Positions 24,103 through 33,079 of a stretch of 38,301 nucleotides of DNA are shown here, piece after piece (the first letter of the stretch is position 1; every line of letters starts with the position of its first letter). The position numbers were made by a program, and so were the translations under genes. This DNA comes from JBGPYM01 sp041493205 (lineage in GTDB: Bacteria > Bacteroidota > Ignavibacteria > UBA10030 > UBA6906). The notes below the pieces were generated by a model. The model saw only the letters and a list, made by a program, of their open reading frames with translations, searched no databases and was not told the DNA's origin. Location: positions 1 through 38,301 of the forward strand of contig JBGPYM010000004.1 of assembly GCA_041493205.1 (NCBI GenBank). The letters are read 5' to 3'.

Positions 24103-25592
24103 GTGGGATCCGCCCCTGGGGCGACCGACACCCGCGCGGTTATCCACCGGGTCATCAGATCCAGAAACCCGGGAATGAACTCCTTTGCGAGGGTTGCGTA
24201 TTCCGAAGGATACCCCTTGATCGCCTTCTGAAAGAGGTGATTGGCCCCTGGAATCACCTCCACCTTCCAATCCTTTGTCTGGCTGCTGCCGAGAGCGTTC
24301 TCCATCGGCATTTTGTTCAGGCTGACGGGGACCTGCATATCGAGTTCTCCGAACAGGGCAAGCACGGGACAGCGCGCGTGTTGAAGCGCCGGGAGAGGAT
24401 CGTACTGGATGAAATACCTGAACCAGGGATTCCTGGCGGCGGCAAGGCGTGTCTCCACGTTCGTGTTGACAAAAGATGCAGAATCGGGAATACCGCGGCG
24501 TTGTGAGGGATCCATGGAAGCTATGCTGGCTGCGACCTCACTCTTCATGTATGCTGCCAGCGATTCCCATCCCGTCCCCGTGCGGACGCAGTCGAATGCA
24601 CGCCGTTGCTCTGCAAGCGTTTTCGTGACCTGGGCGTCATCGGCTCCGCCTGACCTCATGAGAGACTCAAGTTGGTACAGGATCAGCCCATCGCCGGATA
24701 CCGCTGGGCCTGCGATCAGCACGATGAAGGCGACATCGGCCGATCGTGCGGCGGCAAGAGGCGCGATGATTCCCCCCTCGCTGTGACCGCAGAGTCCGAT
24801 CTGCTTTGCGTTGATATCAGGACGCCGTTGAAGGAAGCGAACACTTGCCAGCACATCCGAGGCATGATCTTCCGACGTTGAGCCGGCCTTGCTGCCTGTC
24901 GAGGCTCCGACCCCCCTGTCATCGCACCTCAGTACGGCGAGACCGTGTCGCGTGAATTGGTCCGCGATCACCCTGAACGGCTTAAACCCGAACAACTCCT
25001 CATCGCGATTATGTGACCCGCTCCCGGTTATCAGAATGACCGCAGGATGGGGCCCCTTCCCGGGCGGGAGCGTCAGAACGCCGCTGATCGTCACCGAGTC
25101 ACCCAGAAACTTCACCTCCTCTTCCCGGTACGGGGGTGGTGGCTCATTCTGCTTCGGCGGCGCGTTTTGCGCCTCCCCCGCGCTCCGCTGCAGCCGGAAG
25201 GTACCACGGATTCCTGCCTGCATGAAATCGCCGGCCATGCTATCCTCCCAGGCTGTGCCGTCAAAAACCGCAAGGCCGGGACCGGCGGGAAGTTCGAAGT
25301 GGATCTTCGGCGGATGCCAGGTGACGTTTGTCAGGGGGAGCCCCAGCGCCATCTGCTGCGGGATGTCAATGGTGGCCGAGAGCGAATCCCCCTGGGATTT
25401 GAATGTCACCAGGATCTTCAGTTCTGTGCCTATGATTCTGATCGCGCCCGCCCACAGACCCGTGGGGCTCCCGGTGATTCCCCGCGAGGCATGCTGCGGG
25501 GTTTCCTGGCGGCCTCGTTCTGCAAGGGCGGCCTGTGCGAGCAGCATTCCGGCGAGCAGGAGGGCGACAAAGCAATGAGAGCGTGATTTCAT
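24096..25592 (-). CDS. Secreted alpha/beta hydrolase (S9/dienelactone-hydrolase-like)
   Basis: A 498-residue protein with a signal peptide (residues 1-24). Residues about 40-140 form a beta-rich domain (GLWAGAIRIIGTELKILVTF, MAGDFMQAGIRGTFRLQR) common to exported hydrolases of this type. From about 155 it is an alpha/beta hydrolase: ILITGSGSHNRDEELFGFKPF holds the oxyanion loop, RCDDRGVGASTG follows, and the catalytic triad is Ser271 in GHSEGG, Asp418 in FGELDMQV and His452 in PGANHLF. The substrate (ester or peptide) cannot be told from sequence. The start at 25592 has GGAGA eight bases upstream. It follows the SdpI-like gene by 26 bases on the same strand and may be co-transcribed. Confidence 0.85.
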   Translation of the reverse strand: MKSRSHCFVALLLAGMLLAQAALAERGRQETPQHASRGITGSPTGLWAGAIRIIGTELKILVTFKSQGDSLSATIDIPQQMALGLPLTNVTWHPPKIHFELPAGPGLAVFDGTAWEDSMAGDFMQAGIRGTFRLQRSAGEAQNAPPKQNEPPPPYREEEVKFLGDSVTISGVLTLPPGKGPHPAVILITGSGSHNRDEELFGFKPFRVIADQFTRHGLAVLRCDDRGVGASTGSKAGSTSEDHASDVLASVRFLQRRPDINAKQIGLCGHSEGGIIAPLAAARSADVAFIVLIAGPAVSGDGLILYQLESLMRSGGADDAQVTKTLAEQRRAFDCVRTGTGWESLAAYMKSEVAASIASMDPSQRRGIPDSASFVNTNVETRLAAARNPWFRYFIQYDPLPALQHARCPVLALFGELDMQVPVSLNKMPMENALGSSQTKDWKVEVIPGANHLFQKAIKGYPSEYATLAKEFIPGFLDLMTRWITARVSVAPGADPTK

Positions 25593-25618
25593 CGATAGTC
25601 TCCGGGCGTGTGCAGCGC

Positions 25619-26290
25619 CTATAATTGCGGACCATGCTCCCCTGGCCCCCGTTCTAGTTTTCTATAGAGGGCATACGGATACACCACACCGCAGAAAACG
25701 ACCAGGGGCAACAGAACCGACAGGAGGACGATGTGTTGTGGGAACGGGAAGAACGACAGGATGGCAATGATGATCCCGCCAACCAGGAACAGCCAGCCGG
25801 ATATCCGGTGTGTCCGTTTCCACACTTCCTCCGAGGCCAGGGTCCAGGGTGATCGGATTCCGAAAAAGAAATTCCGAGGGAGCTTCGGAAGATAATTGCC
25901 GACCAGAATGGACGTGAGCCCGATGCCCAGGCCGGACATGTTCGCCGCGTATTTCCCATCATGTGCGGAAAGATAGCCGATAACCGCGAAATAGACTACC
26001 GCTCCCATCGCAATATCTCTGAAGATGAGCAACAGACCGTATTTGCTCTGTAGCTTCTTCCAGAAGGGGTCGATACGCGGGATGAACGTCAGGACCAAAA
26101 ACAGTCCCACGGGTGAGGCGACGCCCAGAATAATCAGTTCGGATTTCGGGCTCCATTGATCGGGAATCCCTTCCGTGCCGTAGTGTGATGGGACGGTGTC
26201 CGGCAGTATGGCCGAAAAATACAGCGCAGCGACACCGGCCACAATGATCATTGCCAGAGCAAACAGATGACTTTTTAGGTCCCACTTCAT
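25619..26290 (-). CDS. SdpI/DUF1648-family membrane protein
   Basis: A 223-residue membrane protein with about six hydrophobic helices. The first part matches DUF1648 (SAILPDTVPSHYGTEGIPDQWSPKSE, residues 26-51), and the C-terminal half matches the SdpI fold (LPRNFFFGIRSPWTLASEEVWKRTHRISGWLFLVGG, about 137-172). In Bacillus, SdpI is the immunity protein to the SdpC toxin and works with the ArsR-type repressor SdpR. Most homologues elsewhere have no known toxin, and none is visible here. The gene directly follows an ArsR gene, and its strong AAAGGAGGT ribosome site is made of the last codons of that gene. Immunity or envelope-stress sensing is inferred by homology only. Confidence 0.85.
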   Translation of the reverse strand: MKWDLKSHLFALAMIIVAGVAALYFSAILPDTVPSHYGTEGIPDQWSPKSELIILGVASPVGLFLVLTFIPRIDPFWKKLQSKYGLLLIFRDIAMGAVVYFAVIGYLSAHDGKYAANMSGLGIGLTSILVGNYLPKLPRNFFFGIRSPWTLASEEVWKRTHRISGWLFLVGGIIIAILSFFPFPQHIVLLSVLLPLVVFCGVVYPYALYRKLERGPGEHGPQL

Positions 26291-26294
26291 GACA

Positions 26295-26561
26295 CTACCT
26301 CCTTTGCTTGAGCGCCATCATATATTGAACGGCCTGGTCAAAGACGCTCATGTTCAGGCTGTACCGTATGAATTGACCATCACGCTCCCCTTCAATCAGT
26401 TGCGCACGTTTCAGGCTGTCCAGGTGGTGGGAGAGCGTCGGCTGTGAAATATGAATCTTTTCCAGGATTTGTGAGGGGGTCATGTCTTTGTGACGCAGGA
26501 GCTGAAGGATCTCCCTCCGCGTCGGATCCGAGAGTGCCTTAAAGAGAATGCTGAAATCCAT
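26295..26561 (-). CDS. ArsR-family repressor (SdpR-like)
   Basis: An 88-residue winged-helix protein. FKALSDPTRREILQLLRHKDMTPSQI (7-32) is the ArsR/SmtB opening, the recognition helix is SQPTLSHHLDSL (39-50), and the wing is EGERDGQFIRYSLN. It lacks the metal-binding CXC motif, so it is the SdpR-like, non-metal type. I chose the ATG at 26561; a longer frame from a TTG at 26609 would cover the promoter palindrome and adds no homology. The stop is 4 bases before the SdpI-like gene. The 14-bp palindrome over the promoter at 26595-26608 makes autorepression likely, as known for SdpR. Confidence 0.85.
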   Translation of the reverse strand: MDFSILFKALSDPTRREILQLLRHKDMTPSQILEKIHISQPTLSHHLDSLKRAQLIEGERDGQFIRYSLNMSVFDQAVQYMMALKQRR

Positions 26562-26580
26562 CTGGCCGGGTCGCCGGAAT

Positions 26581-26609
26581 AATATATCACTACATGTACA
26601 TATGTACAA
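26581..26609 (-). promoter_or_regulatory. Promoter of the arsR-sdpI pair
   Basis: On the minus strand, TTGTAC (26604-26609), 17 bases, TATATT (26581-26586). The region is strongly AT-rich. The start would be about 15-20 bases before the ArsR ATG. Confidence 0.6.
26595..26608. promoter_or_regulatory. 14-bp palindromic operator over the arsR promoter
   Basis: TGTACATATGTACA is a perfect palindrome that covers most of the -35 box and part of the spacer of the arsR-sdpI promoter. ArsR-family dimers bind such sites. Autoregulation by the adjacent ArsR is inferred. Confidence 0.65.
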
Positions 26610-26652
26610 TTAATATATATTATTTCGTACCGGATGTCAAGGGAAATCTGTG

Positions 26653-26681
26653 TTGAATATCCATCAAAACGTGGATATCTT
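26653..26681 (+). promoter_or_regulatory. Candidate promoter of the M14 carboxypeptidase gene
   Basis: TTGAAT (26653-26658), 17 bases, TATCTT (26676-26681), about 65 bases before the gene. A 7-bp inverted repeat, ATATCCA (26657-26663) and TGGATAT (26672-26678), fills the spacer and could be an operator. Confidence 0.45.
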
Positions 26682-26754
26682 ACCCACTGTCCCACACAGT
26701 ATCAAGCAGCCACTGAGGGGCACTCCAGGGCTTACAAACCGACCAAGGTGCACC

Positions 26755-28242
26755 ATGCGCACACGATGCTTCGTTGTCATCCTTCTTGCGACCATGCTGA
26801 CCTCGCTCCTCTTCGCGCAATCAATCCCCCACCGGACTCTCCTCATACGCATCGACAATGTGAAACCCGAGGCCCTCCTCAAGTCGGGAATCCTCGCGTT
26901 CGACGAATACGACTACCGCAGCATCGTGTCGATGCTTCGCGACACGGCGCTCGTGCTTGTCACTCAGGCGGAGCAGAGCCTCCTCCGCGAACGCGGATTC
27001 CACTGCCTGACCCTGATGGAGGATTCGAGCGAACTGACGCTTCTCCGTCGCGCAATGTATGGCCCTACGCTCCGACTGGAAAAGCCATACCATTCGTACA
27101 CCGAAATCAACCGCGAGATCCTCTCCCTGCACAACGCATTTCCTTCGCTGGTTCTGCGGATGCAGATCGGCACGACGACGGCGAAACAACAACCGATCTA
27201 CGCGGTGAAAGTCTCACGCGACGTCGGGAAGGACGATGCCCGCCCAGCGATCCTGTTCGACGGTTGTCACCACAGCAATGAAATCATGGGCGCGGAAATC
27301 TGTCTCGCGGCGCTGCATGAACTTGTGGAACAGTATGGGAAGGACCCCGACATCACGCGGTGGGTGGATATGTTCCAGATTTACATCGTCCCGGTACTGA
27401 ATGTGGACGGGCACAATATCGTGACCTCCGGACAGGATCCTCGATGGCGGAAGAACGCGCGTGATACGGACAGCAACGGCGTGGTAAACTACCCGGACGG
27501 AGTCGACATCAACAGGAACTATGACTTCAACTGGGCTCACGGGGGCAGCGGCGAGCCCCCGAGCGGCCGGTATCGGGGGGCATTTCCGTTTTCCGAATCG
27601 GAATCCCGGGCTCTTGCCGGCCTCGCTCGGGAAAAGCGCTTCGTTCTCTCCTTGACCTACCACAGTCAGGGGGAAGTAGTGTACTATCCCTGGAACTGGG
27701 GAGGGCGAAAAGCCCCTGATGATCTGCTGTTGACGGAAATTGCGCGCGGACTCGCCGGCAGCATCCCGACGATGCGCGGTGACTCTGGCTACATGGCCGA
27801 GTATGGAGCCGGGCTTGTCGGGCAATCATATCCCTGGCTGTACGGACACCTCGGCACTTTTGATTTCGTCGTGGAAACAGGGAGAGGAGCCAGCATCTTC
27901 CCTCCGCATGAAGTCGATGGTATCGTGCGGGCGAATCTCAAGGGGATTCGCTACATGCTCCACAGGGCGGAAGGACCGGGTCTGGCGGTGAGAGTGAGAG
28001 ATGCAAAGACGGGCAAGCCGCTTGAAGCGACTGTCTGGATTCCAGCGATCGAAACCGAGGACGTCACCCGGCGCACAAGCAATCCAGAGACAGGAGTCCT
28101 GTATCGACTCCTGACACCAGGGTCATATACTCTGCATGTCTCCCGTCCCGGATATGCGCCGGTCGTCGTGAACACCGATGTCGCCGGGGGGGCGCGTTGG
28201 AAAGAACTCGTCGTCGATCTTGAGAAGTTGCGGGCGAGATGA
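26755..28242 (+). CDS. Secreted M14 zinc carboxypeptidase with C-terminal carboxypeptidase-regulatory domain
   Basis: A 495-residue exported metallocarboxypeptidase. A signal peptide covers about residues 1-22, and residues 25-110 form a propeptide-like segment. The M14 core has the zinc ligands His173 and Glu176 in HHSNE and His303 in TYHSQGE, the substrate-binding Asn-Arg in DINRNYDF (253-254), and the catalytic Glu374 in FVVETG. Residues about 408-495 are a regulatory-like beta-sandwich (AVRVRDAKTGKPLEATVWI). It removes C-terminal residues from peptides. I chose the ATG at 26755 for its AAGGTG site and for the signal peptide that follows; the frame is open upstream but that part is not signal-like. 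It is divergent from the ArsR gene. Confidence 0.9.
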   Translation: MRTRCFVVILLATMLTSLLFAQSIPHRTLLIRIDNVKPEALLKSGILAFDEYDYRSIVSMLRDTALVLVTQAEQSLLRERGFHCLTLMEDSSELTLLRRAMYGPTLRLEKPYHSYTEINREILSLHNAFPSLVLRMQIGTTTAKQQPIYAVKVSRDVGKDDARPAILFDGCHHSNEIMGAEICLAALHELVEQYGKDPDITRWVDMFQIYIVPVLNVDGHNIVTSGQDPRWRKNARDTDSNGVVNYPDGVDINRNYDFNWAHGGSGEPPSGRYRGAFPFSESESRALAGLAREKRFVLSLTYHSQGEVVYYPWNWGGRKAPDDLLLTEIARGLAGSIPTMRGDSGYMAEYGAGLVGQSYPWLYGHLGTFDFVVETGRGASIFPPHEVDGIVRANLKGIRYMLHRAEGPGLAVRVRDAKTGKPLEATVWIPAIETEDVTRRTSNPETGVLYRLLTPGSYTLHVSRPGYAPVVVNTDVAGGARWKELVVDLEKLRAR

Positions 28243-28268
28243 CACTGCACGATCTTGCGTCTACGCGA

Positions 28269-30929
28269 TCAGGCCTGGAGTACCTTCGCAAGGGTCGTAA
28301 GGAGTTTCCCGGCGGTAAACGGTTTCGAGAGATAGGCGTCTGCCCCGGCCACGGATGGGTTGACGCTATGACCGGTATCTGAGAGTCCGCTTGCGGCGAT
28401 GATCCTCAGGTCGGGACGAAGCTTTTTCAGAGCTTCGATAACAGCGGTGCCGTCCATTGCCGGCATCATGATGTCTGTCACGACAGCCCGTATTTTCCCC
28501 TTCAGCTCCTGAAACACGGCGATGCCTTCGATCCCGCTGCGGGCTGTCCGTACACTGTACCCTGACGCCTCGAGTGTTTGCCGGGTCATTTCCCGGATAG
28601 CGGCTTCATCATCAATGACAAGGATCAACTCGCCGTGACCTGTCGGTGAATCCGGGGCGTGCTCCGGCGTTCCGGCCTCCACGCCCTCCGCCGCAGCCGG
28701 AATGTGGATCGTGAACACCGTCCCCTTCCCTTCCTCGCTCTTCAATGTAATCGCCCCTTTGTGGCTCCGCACAATGCCGAGGACCGTGGAAAGCCCGAGT
28801 CCCGTCCCCTTGCCGACTTCTTTCGTCGTGAAGAATGGCTCGAAAATTTTTTCGTGAATTTTCGCCGGAATTCCGGAACCCTCATCGGCAATGGAGACCA
28901 CGACGTACGGCCCCGGGCGTATGTCGGGAATCATTCGTGCCTCGTGTTCCGTGAGCGTCGCATTTTTGGCAGCGATCCTGAGCTGTCCCCCCTGCGGCAT
29001 CGCGTCCCGGGCGTTGACGCACAAATTCATGAGGACCTGCTGCATCTGCGTCGGGTCACCGGAGATCGACCGGAGATCCCTGGCAATGTCTGTCCGGATC
29101 TCGATGGATTTCGGGAACGTCTCCTGCGCCATCTTCACGACTTCATTGATGAGATGCTTGAGCTGAAGGACGATCCGTTCTCCCTCGACCCCCCTCCCGA
29201 AGGCGAGTACCTGCTTCACAATCGCGGCACCGCGCTGGGCCGACACATCAATGGTGTCCACCAGATGCCGGACTTTCACATCGGACACCTGGTGCCGGAT
29301 CATTTCGATGGCCATCATAATCGGCGCGAGCACATTGTTCAGGTCATGGGCGATCCCGCTTGCCAGCGTGCCGATGCTTTCCATCCGTTGTGCCCGGAGG
29401 AACTGTTGTTCCAGCCGTTTCTGTTCGGTGACGTCTCGGGAGACCACCACGACCCCTGTCACATTGCCGTCGCTGCCCCTGATGACACTCCCCTGCGAGT
29501 CAATATCGCGCACGGTGCCGTCCCGCAACAGGAACCGGTATTCGGCACGTTGGCCCACTCCCGTCCGCACCGTCTCCTGGAATATCCTGCGTACCTTCTC
29601 CCTGTCGTCGGGGTGGACTTCCTGGAAGGAATCGGAACCGTGCAGGGCATCGGGGTCGCCCAGAATGCCACGGTAGGAAGGGCTGTTGTACACCCGTTTC
29701 CCGTCCGGCGTCAGGACGGCGATCATGTCCGCGACGTTTTCCGATATGAGGCGGAACTTCTCCTCACTCTCCCGGAGATGCGCTTCCGCGGCCTTCCGGT
29801 CAGAGATATCACGCGCCACGCCGACGAACGCGACAGGTGCGCCTGCGTCATCGCGCACTACCGACGTCCAGAGTTCGACGGGGAACTCCATACCGTCTTT
29901 CCTGCGGTCGAGCAGCTCCCCCTTCCACCCGCCAGCCGCGGTTTGCCGGTGCATTGCGTCGAGAAGGAACGGAGGATTTCCATTTGCATGCAGAACGGAG
30001 GTGCGGCGTCCGATCAACTCCTCGGCCGGATAACCGTAGGTGAGTGTGGTGGCGGGGTTCACAAAGAGTATGCTTTCCTCCAGATCAGTCAGTATGTAGC
30101 AATCCCTGGTTGACGTGAGCGCTTCGCTGAGCAATCTGATCTGGCGCTCGGCCTCTCTGCGTTCGGTGATGTCGTGAATCTGCAGGATAAAATAGGAGGG
30201 CTTTCCCTGCGTATCGCGCACCAGCGAGACCGATTGCTCAGCCCAGATCACGTTTCCGTTCTTGTGCGTGTAGCGCTTCTCAATGTGATACGACTGGTTC
30301 TCTCCGGAGACCATCTGACGAAGATATTTCTGGTCTGCCTCCAGATCGTGCGGATGGGTGATCTGTTGAATCGTCATTCCTGCCATGTCACTGGCATCAT
30401 AGCCCAGAAGTCCGCAGAGGGATGCATTCACTTGCAGCCAGTTCCCGGCAAGTCCCGCCAGAGCCATGCCGATGGGGGCGGCCTCGAACGACGTCCTGAG
30501 CCGCTGGTCGATTTCCTGGAGGGCTTCGTTTGTCCGTTTTTGCTCGCGCCGCCCTTCGGCTTCCCGAATTTCCCGCTCCACGGCGGGGACGAGCCGGCCG
30601 AGCCGATCTTTCATGATGTAGTCCCTGGCACCCCGTTTCAGCGCCATGACCGCCACTTCCTCCCCTATCGTGCCAGAAACCAGAATGAAGGGAATATCCT
30701 TTCCCGTCGCGTGCAACTCGTCGATGGCGGCGAGCCCATTGAAGCGGGGCATCGAGTAGTCTGAAATGATGCAATCCCACTCATTGCCGGCAAGAGAGGC
30801 CTGGAACGCGTCGGGGGAATCAACCCGTTCGAATGCGACGTCGTATCCCCCGCCCCGAAGTTCCGACACGACCAGCACGGCATCGTCCTCGCTGTCTTCG
30901 ACCAGAAGAACGCGAAGGGGCTTTTTCAT
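28269..30929 (-). CDS. Hybrid histidine kinase, REC-PAS-PAS-PAS-HisKA-HATPase-REC
   Basis: An 886-residue soluble sensor kinase without membrane helices. Domains: receiver 1 (about 5-125, phosphoacceptor Asp57 in IISDYSM), PAS 1 (145-262), PAS 2 (268-380), PAS 3 (388-505), dimerisation/phosphoacceptor domain with His528 (ASGIAHDLNN), the ATPase domain with N-box (MNLCVNARDAM), G1 (DEGSGIP) and G2 (GKGTGLGLS), and receiver 2 (about 765-886, Asp819 in VVTDIMMP). It has its own acceptor aspartates at both ends, so it can take phosphate from another kinase and also relay its own. The ATG overlaps the stop of the response regulator gene (ATGA). No output regulator follows on this strand. The signal is unknown. 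Confidence 0.93.
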   Translation of the reverse strand: MKKPLRVLLVEDSEDDAVLVVSELRGGGYDVAFERVDSPDAFQASLAGNEWDCIISDYSMPRFNGLAAIDELHATGKDIPFILVSGTIGEEVAVMALKRGARDYIMKDRLGRLVPAVEREIREAEGRREQKRTNEALQEIDQRLRTSFEAAPIGMALAGLAGNWLQVNASLCGLLGYDASDMAGMTIQQITHPHDLEADQKYLRQMVSGENQSYHIEKRYTHKNGNVIWAEQSVSLVRDTQGKPSYFILQIHDITERREAERQIRLLSEALTSTRDCYILTDLEESILFVNPATTLTYGYPAEELIGRRTSVLHANGNPPFLLDAMHRQTAAGGWKGELLDRRKDGMEFPVELWTSVVRDDAGAPVAFVGVARDISDRKAAEAHLRESEEKFRLISENVADMIAVLTPDGKRVYNSPSYRGILGDPDALHGSDSFQEVHPDDREKVRRIFQETVRTGVGQRAEYRFLLRDGTVRDIDSQGSVIRGSDGNVTGVVVVSRDVTEQKRLEQQFLRAQRMESIGTLASGIAHDLNNVLAPIMMAIEMIRHQVSDVKVRHLVDTIDVSAQRGAAIVKQVLAFGRGVEGERIVLQLKHLINEVVKMAQETFPKSIEIRTDIARDLRSISGDPTQMQQVLMNLCVNARDAMPQGGQLRIAAKNATLTEHEARMIPDIRPGPYVVVSIADEGSGIPAKIHEKIFEPFFTTKEVGKGTGLGLSTVLGIVRSHKGAITLKSEEGKGTVFTIHIPAAAEGVEAGTPEHAPDSPTGHGELILVIDDEAAIREMTRQTLEASGYSVRTARSGIEGIAVFQELKGKIRAVVTDIMMPAMDGTAVIEALKKLRPDLRIIAASGLSDTGHSVNPSVAGADAYLSKPFTAGKLLTTLAKVLQA

Positions 30930-31393
30930 TGGGGACTCCTGATGCGGTTTGGATTTTCGTTGAGGACGAGCCAGTAGAGTCCGAGGTGGCGGATCGCCTC
31001 GGAAAAATTATCAAAATCCACCGGTTTCCTGATATAACTGTTGGCGCCGAGCCGGTACCCGTTCATCACATCCTGTTCTTCGCGTGACGAGGTCAGGATG
31101 ACGACAGGGAGGATCTTCGTTCTCTCGTCGGCACGGATTCTCCGCAGCACTTCCAGGCCGTCGATCCTGGGAAGCTTGAGGTCGAGCAGGATCACATCGG
31201 GCACGATCCTCACATCGCGGCCCTTGTGCGTCCCCGTACCGTAGAGAAAGTCGAGGGCCTCAACGCCGTCGTGGGCGACGACGACCTCATTCTTGATCTT
31301 GCTTTCCTTCAGTGCCTTGATCGTCAGGAGCTCATCGTCGGGGTTGTCTTCGACGAGGAGGATAAACCGTGAATCCTTCTGGGATTTCGCCAT
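30926..31393 (-). CDS. Single-domain response regulator (Rcp1-like)
   Basis: A 155-residue stand-alone receiver domain without a DNA-binding output. Landmarks: ILLVEDNPDDE (acidic pocket, about 11-21), the phosphoacceptor in VILLDLKLPRIDGLEVL (about 68-84), ILTSS and the conserved Lys in YIRKPVDFDNF. The EDNPDDE and LLDLKLP pattern matches the Rcp1-like regulators usually encoded beside phytochrome-type or PAS-containing kinases. It likely shuttles phosphate between the upstream membrane kinase and the hybrid kinase. The start at 31393 follows a GAGAGGAG site placed over the upstream stop region; the end overlaps the hybrid kinase ATG. Confidence 0.93.
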   Translation of the reverse strand: MAKSQKDSRFILLVEDNPDDELLTIKALKESKIKNEVVVAHDGVEALDFLYGTGTHKGRDVRIVPDVILLDLKLPRIDGLEVLRRIRADERTKILPVVILTSSREEQDVMNGYRLGANSYIRKPVDFDNFSEAIRHLGLYWLVLNENPNRIRSPQ

Positions 31394-31408
31394 CGAATGG
31401 TACTCCTC

Positions 31409-32986
31409 TCACAGTGTGAAATAGAACGTCGCGCCATCGTTGACCTGCCCTTCCGCCCAGACCCGGCCGCCATGCCGGCGGACGATTCTCTGCACCGTCG
31501 CGAGCCCGATGCCGGTCCCTTCAAACTCGGCCGATCCATGCAGCCGTTGAAACGCGCCAAAGAGCTTGTCCGCATATTTCATCTCAAAACCGGCACCGTT
31601 GTCACGCACAAAATACGCATGCTCCCCGTCGGTGTGCTTGACGCCGAATTCGATCGTCGGACCGGACCGCTTCTGTGTGAACTTCCACGCATTGGCAAGA
31701 AGGTTTTCCAGGACGACGGACAACAGTCTCGCATCCCCTTCTGCGATGACCCCCCCGGCGATGACTGCGTTCACCGTCCGGTCCGGTTCGCCTGCCTGCA
31801 ATCCCCCGAGGATTGTTTGCGCCATCGCACTCAGGTCAACAGTTTCGCGCCTCAGCTCCGCGCGTGATACCCGAGAGAGACCAAGCAGGTCATCGATGAG
31901 TTGGCCCATTCTCTGCGCCGCGGCGCGAACGCGTCCCAGATAGTCCTTCCCCTGGTCGTCGAGCCGCTCCTGATATTCCTTCAGGAGGACATTGCTGAAC
32001 CCATCGATGCTTCTCAGGGGCGCACGCAGGTCATGCGAAACCGAGTAGCTGAACGCTTCGAGCTCCTTGTTGGAAAGTTCCAGTTGTTCCGTTCGCTGGA
32101 TAACTCGCTCTTCGAGCTCCGCATTGAGTTTGCGGAGGTCCGCTTCCGCCTTCTTGCGATCGGTAATGTCCATGGAAATGATGAATACACCCTCGGGGAC
32201 CGGCTGAAAGCTCAGCTCAAACCAGCTCACCGATCCGTCCGGAAACTTGAATTCATTTTGTAACTGAATCGCCACCCGTTCCTTGAAGCAGCGCTCATAG
32301 ACCGTGTAGATGTTCGTCTTCTCGATGCCGGGATAGAGTTCCAGGACTGTGTGGGCGGCAAGATCGTCCCTTGAGTGCTTTGAATGTCTTACGAACGTAT
32401 CATTAAAATACAGGTAGCGCCAGTCGAAGCTCACAATCTGAACACCCTCGAACATGTTGTCGAAGGCCTGGCGGAGCCGTTCCTCATTCTGGCGCAGCGC
32501 TCGATAGGTCTCTTCCAGTTCGGCGGTCCGCTCTCTGACCCGTTGTTCAAGTTGGGCGTTCTGTGTTTGAATTTTTTCCTCCGCCTCCTGACGCCGGGCG
32601 ATTTCTCGTTCCAGGTCGCGGTTTGCGGCTTCAAGCGACTTGTTGGATTCCATCGCGCGGGCGCGGGCGCGCCGCATTGCCTCCGCGACGCCTGAGATCA
32701 GCGTGCAATTGCCGATGAAAATGAGGAGACCGAGCCAATCAATGGTATCGTTGATGTACGGGTGCTCCGCAATCGCAGGCCAGAGAAGGAGTATCGTGAG
32801 GCAGCTCAGTATCGTTCCCAGGAAGCCGGCGAGAAAGCCTCCGTAGAACGCAGTGAGTATGACGGCAGGATAGAACGTCAGCCAGGCAAGGCGGGTCTCG
32901 AGCGCGTGAAGGGGCCAGATCCGGAGGGCGGCGGCAACAGTAACAAGGGTAACGGCAACAAGAAATGGTTGCCAGGCTTTACGCAA
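31409..32986 (-). CDS. Membrane sensor histidine kinase (DUF4118-like membrane domain, PAS, HisKA, HATPase)
   Basis: A 525-residue kinase. Residues about 5-105 contain three or four membrane segments with TRLAWLTFYPAVILTAFYGGFLAG, typical of the KdpD-like DUF4118 domain. A coiled coil (about 105-170) leads to a PAS domain (170-280), a second coiled coil, the phosphoacceptor His318 in SYSVSHDLRAPLRSIDGFS, N-box LENLLANAWKFT, G1 DNGAGF and G2 GTGIGLA. The frame continues upstream, but its ATG lies inside a tRNA gene. I therefore place the start at the TTG at 32986, five bases after AGGA and just before the first membrane helix; this choice is moderately certain. It is followed 15 bases later by the response regulator and looks like the first gene of a three-gene relay. 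Confidence 0.88.
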   Translation of the reverse strand: MRKAWQPFLVAVTLVTVAAALRIWPLHALETRLAWLTFYPAVILTAFYGGFLAGFLGTILSCLTILLLWPAIAEHPYINDTIDWLGLLIFIGNCTLISGVAEAMRRARARAMESNKSLEAANRDLEREIARRQEAEEKIQTQNAQLEQRVRERTAELEETYRALRQNEERLRQAFDNMFEGVQIVSFDWRYLYFNDTFVRHSKHSRDDLAAHTVLELYPGIEKTNIYTVYERCFKERVAIQLQNEFKFPDGSVSWFELSFQPVPEGVFIISMDITDRKKAEADLRKLNAELEERVIQRTEQLELSNKELEAFSYSVSHDLRAPLRSIDGFSNVLLKEYQERLDDQGKDYLGRVRAAAQRMGQLIDDLLGLSRVSRAELRRETVDLSAMAQTILGGLQAGEPDRTVNAVIAGGVIAEGDARLLSVVLENLLANAWKFTQKRSGPTIEFGVKHTDGEHAYFVRDNGAGFEMKYADKLFGAFQRLHGSAEFEGTGIGLATVQRIVRRHGGRVWAEGQVNDGATFYFTL

Positions 32987-33079
32987 TTTTTCCTGGCGGG
33001 GGCGGGGGGAGGTCGATGTTATTTCGCGGTCCAGGACTATGCGATGGCCTGGGTGCTGTGGGAGATGAACCGGGTGGTG

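Noticed and set aside
28659..30113. Long plus-strand open frame (484 codons) opposite the hybrid kinase
   Set aside because: Shadow of the kinase gene; His- and Pro-rich without any recognisable domain.
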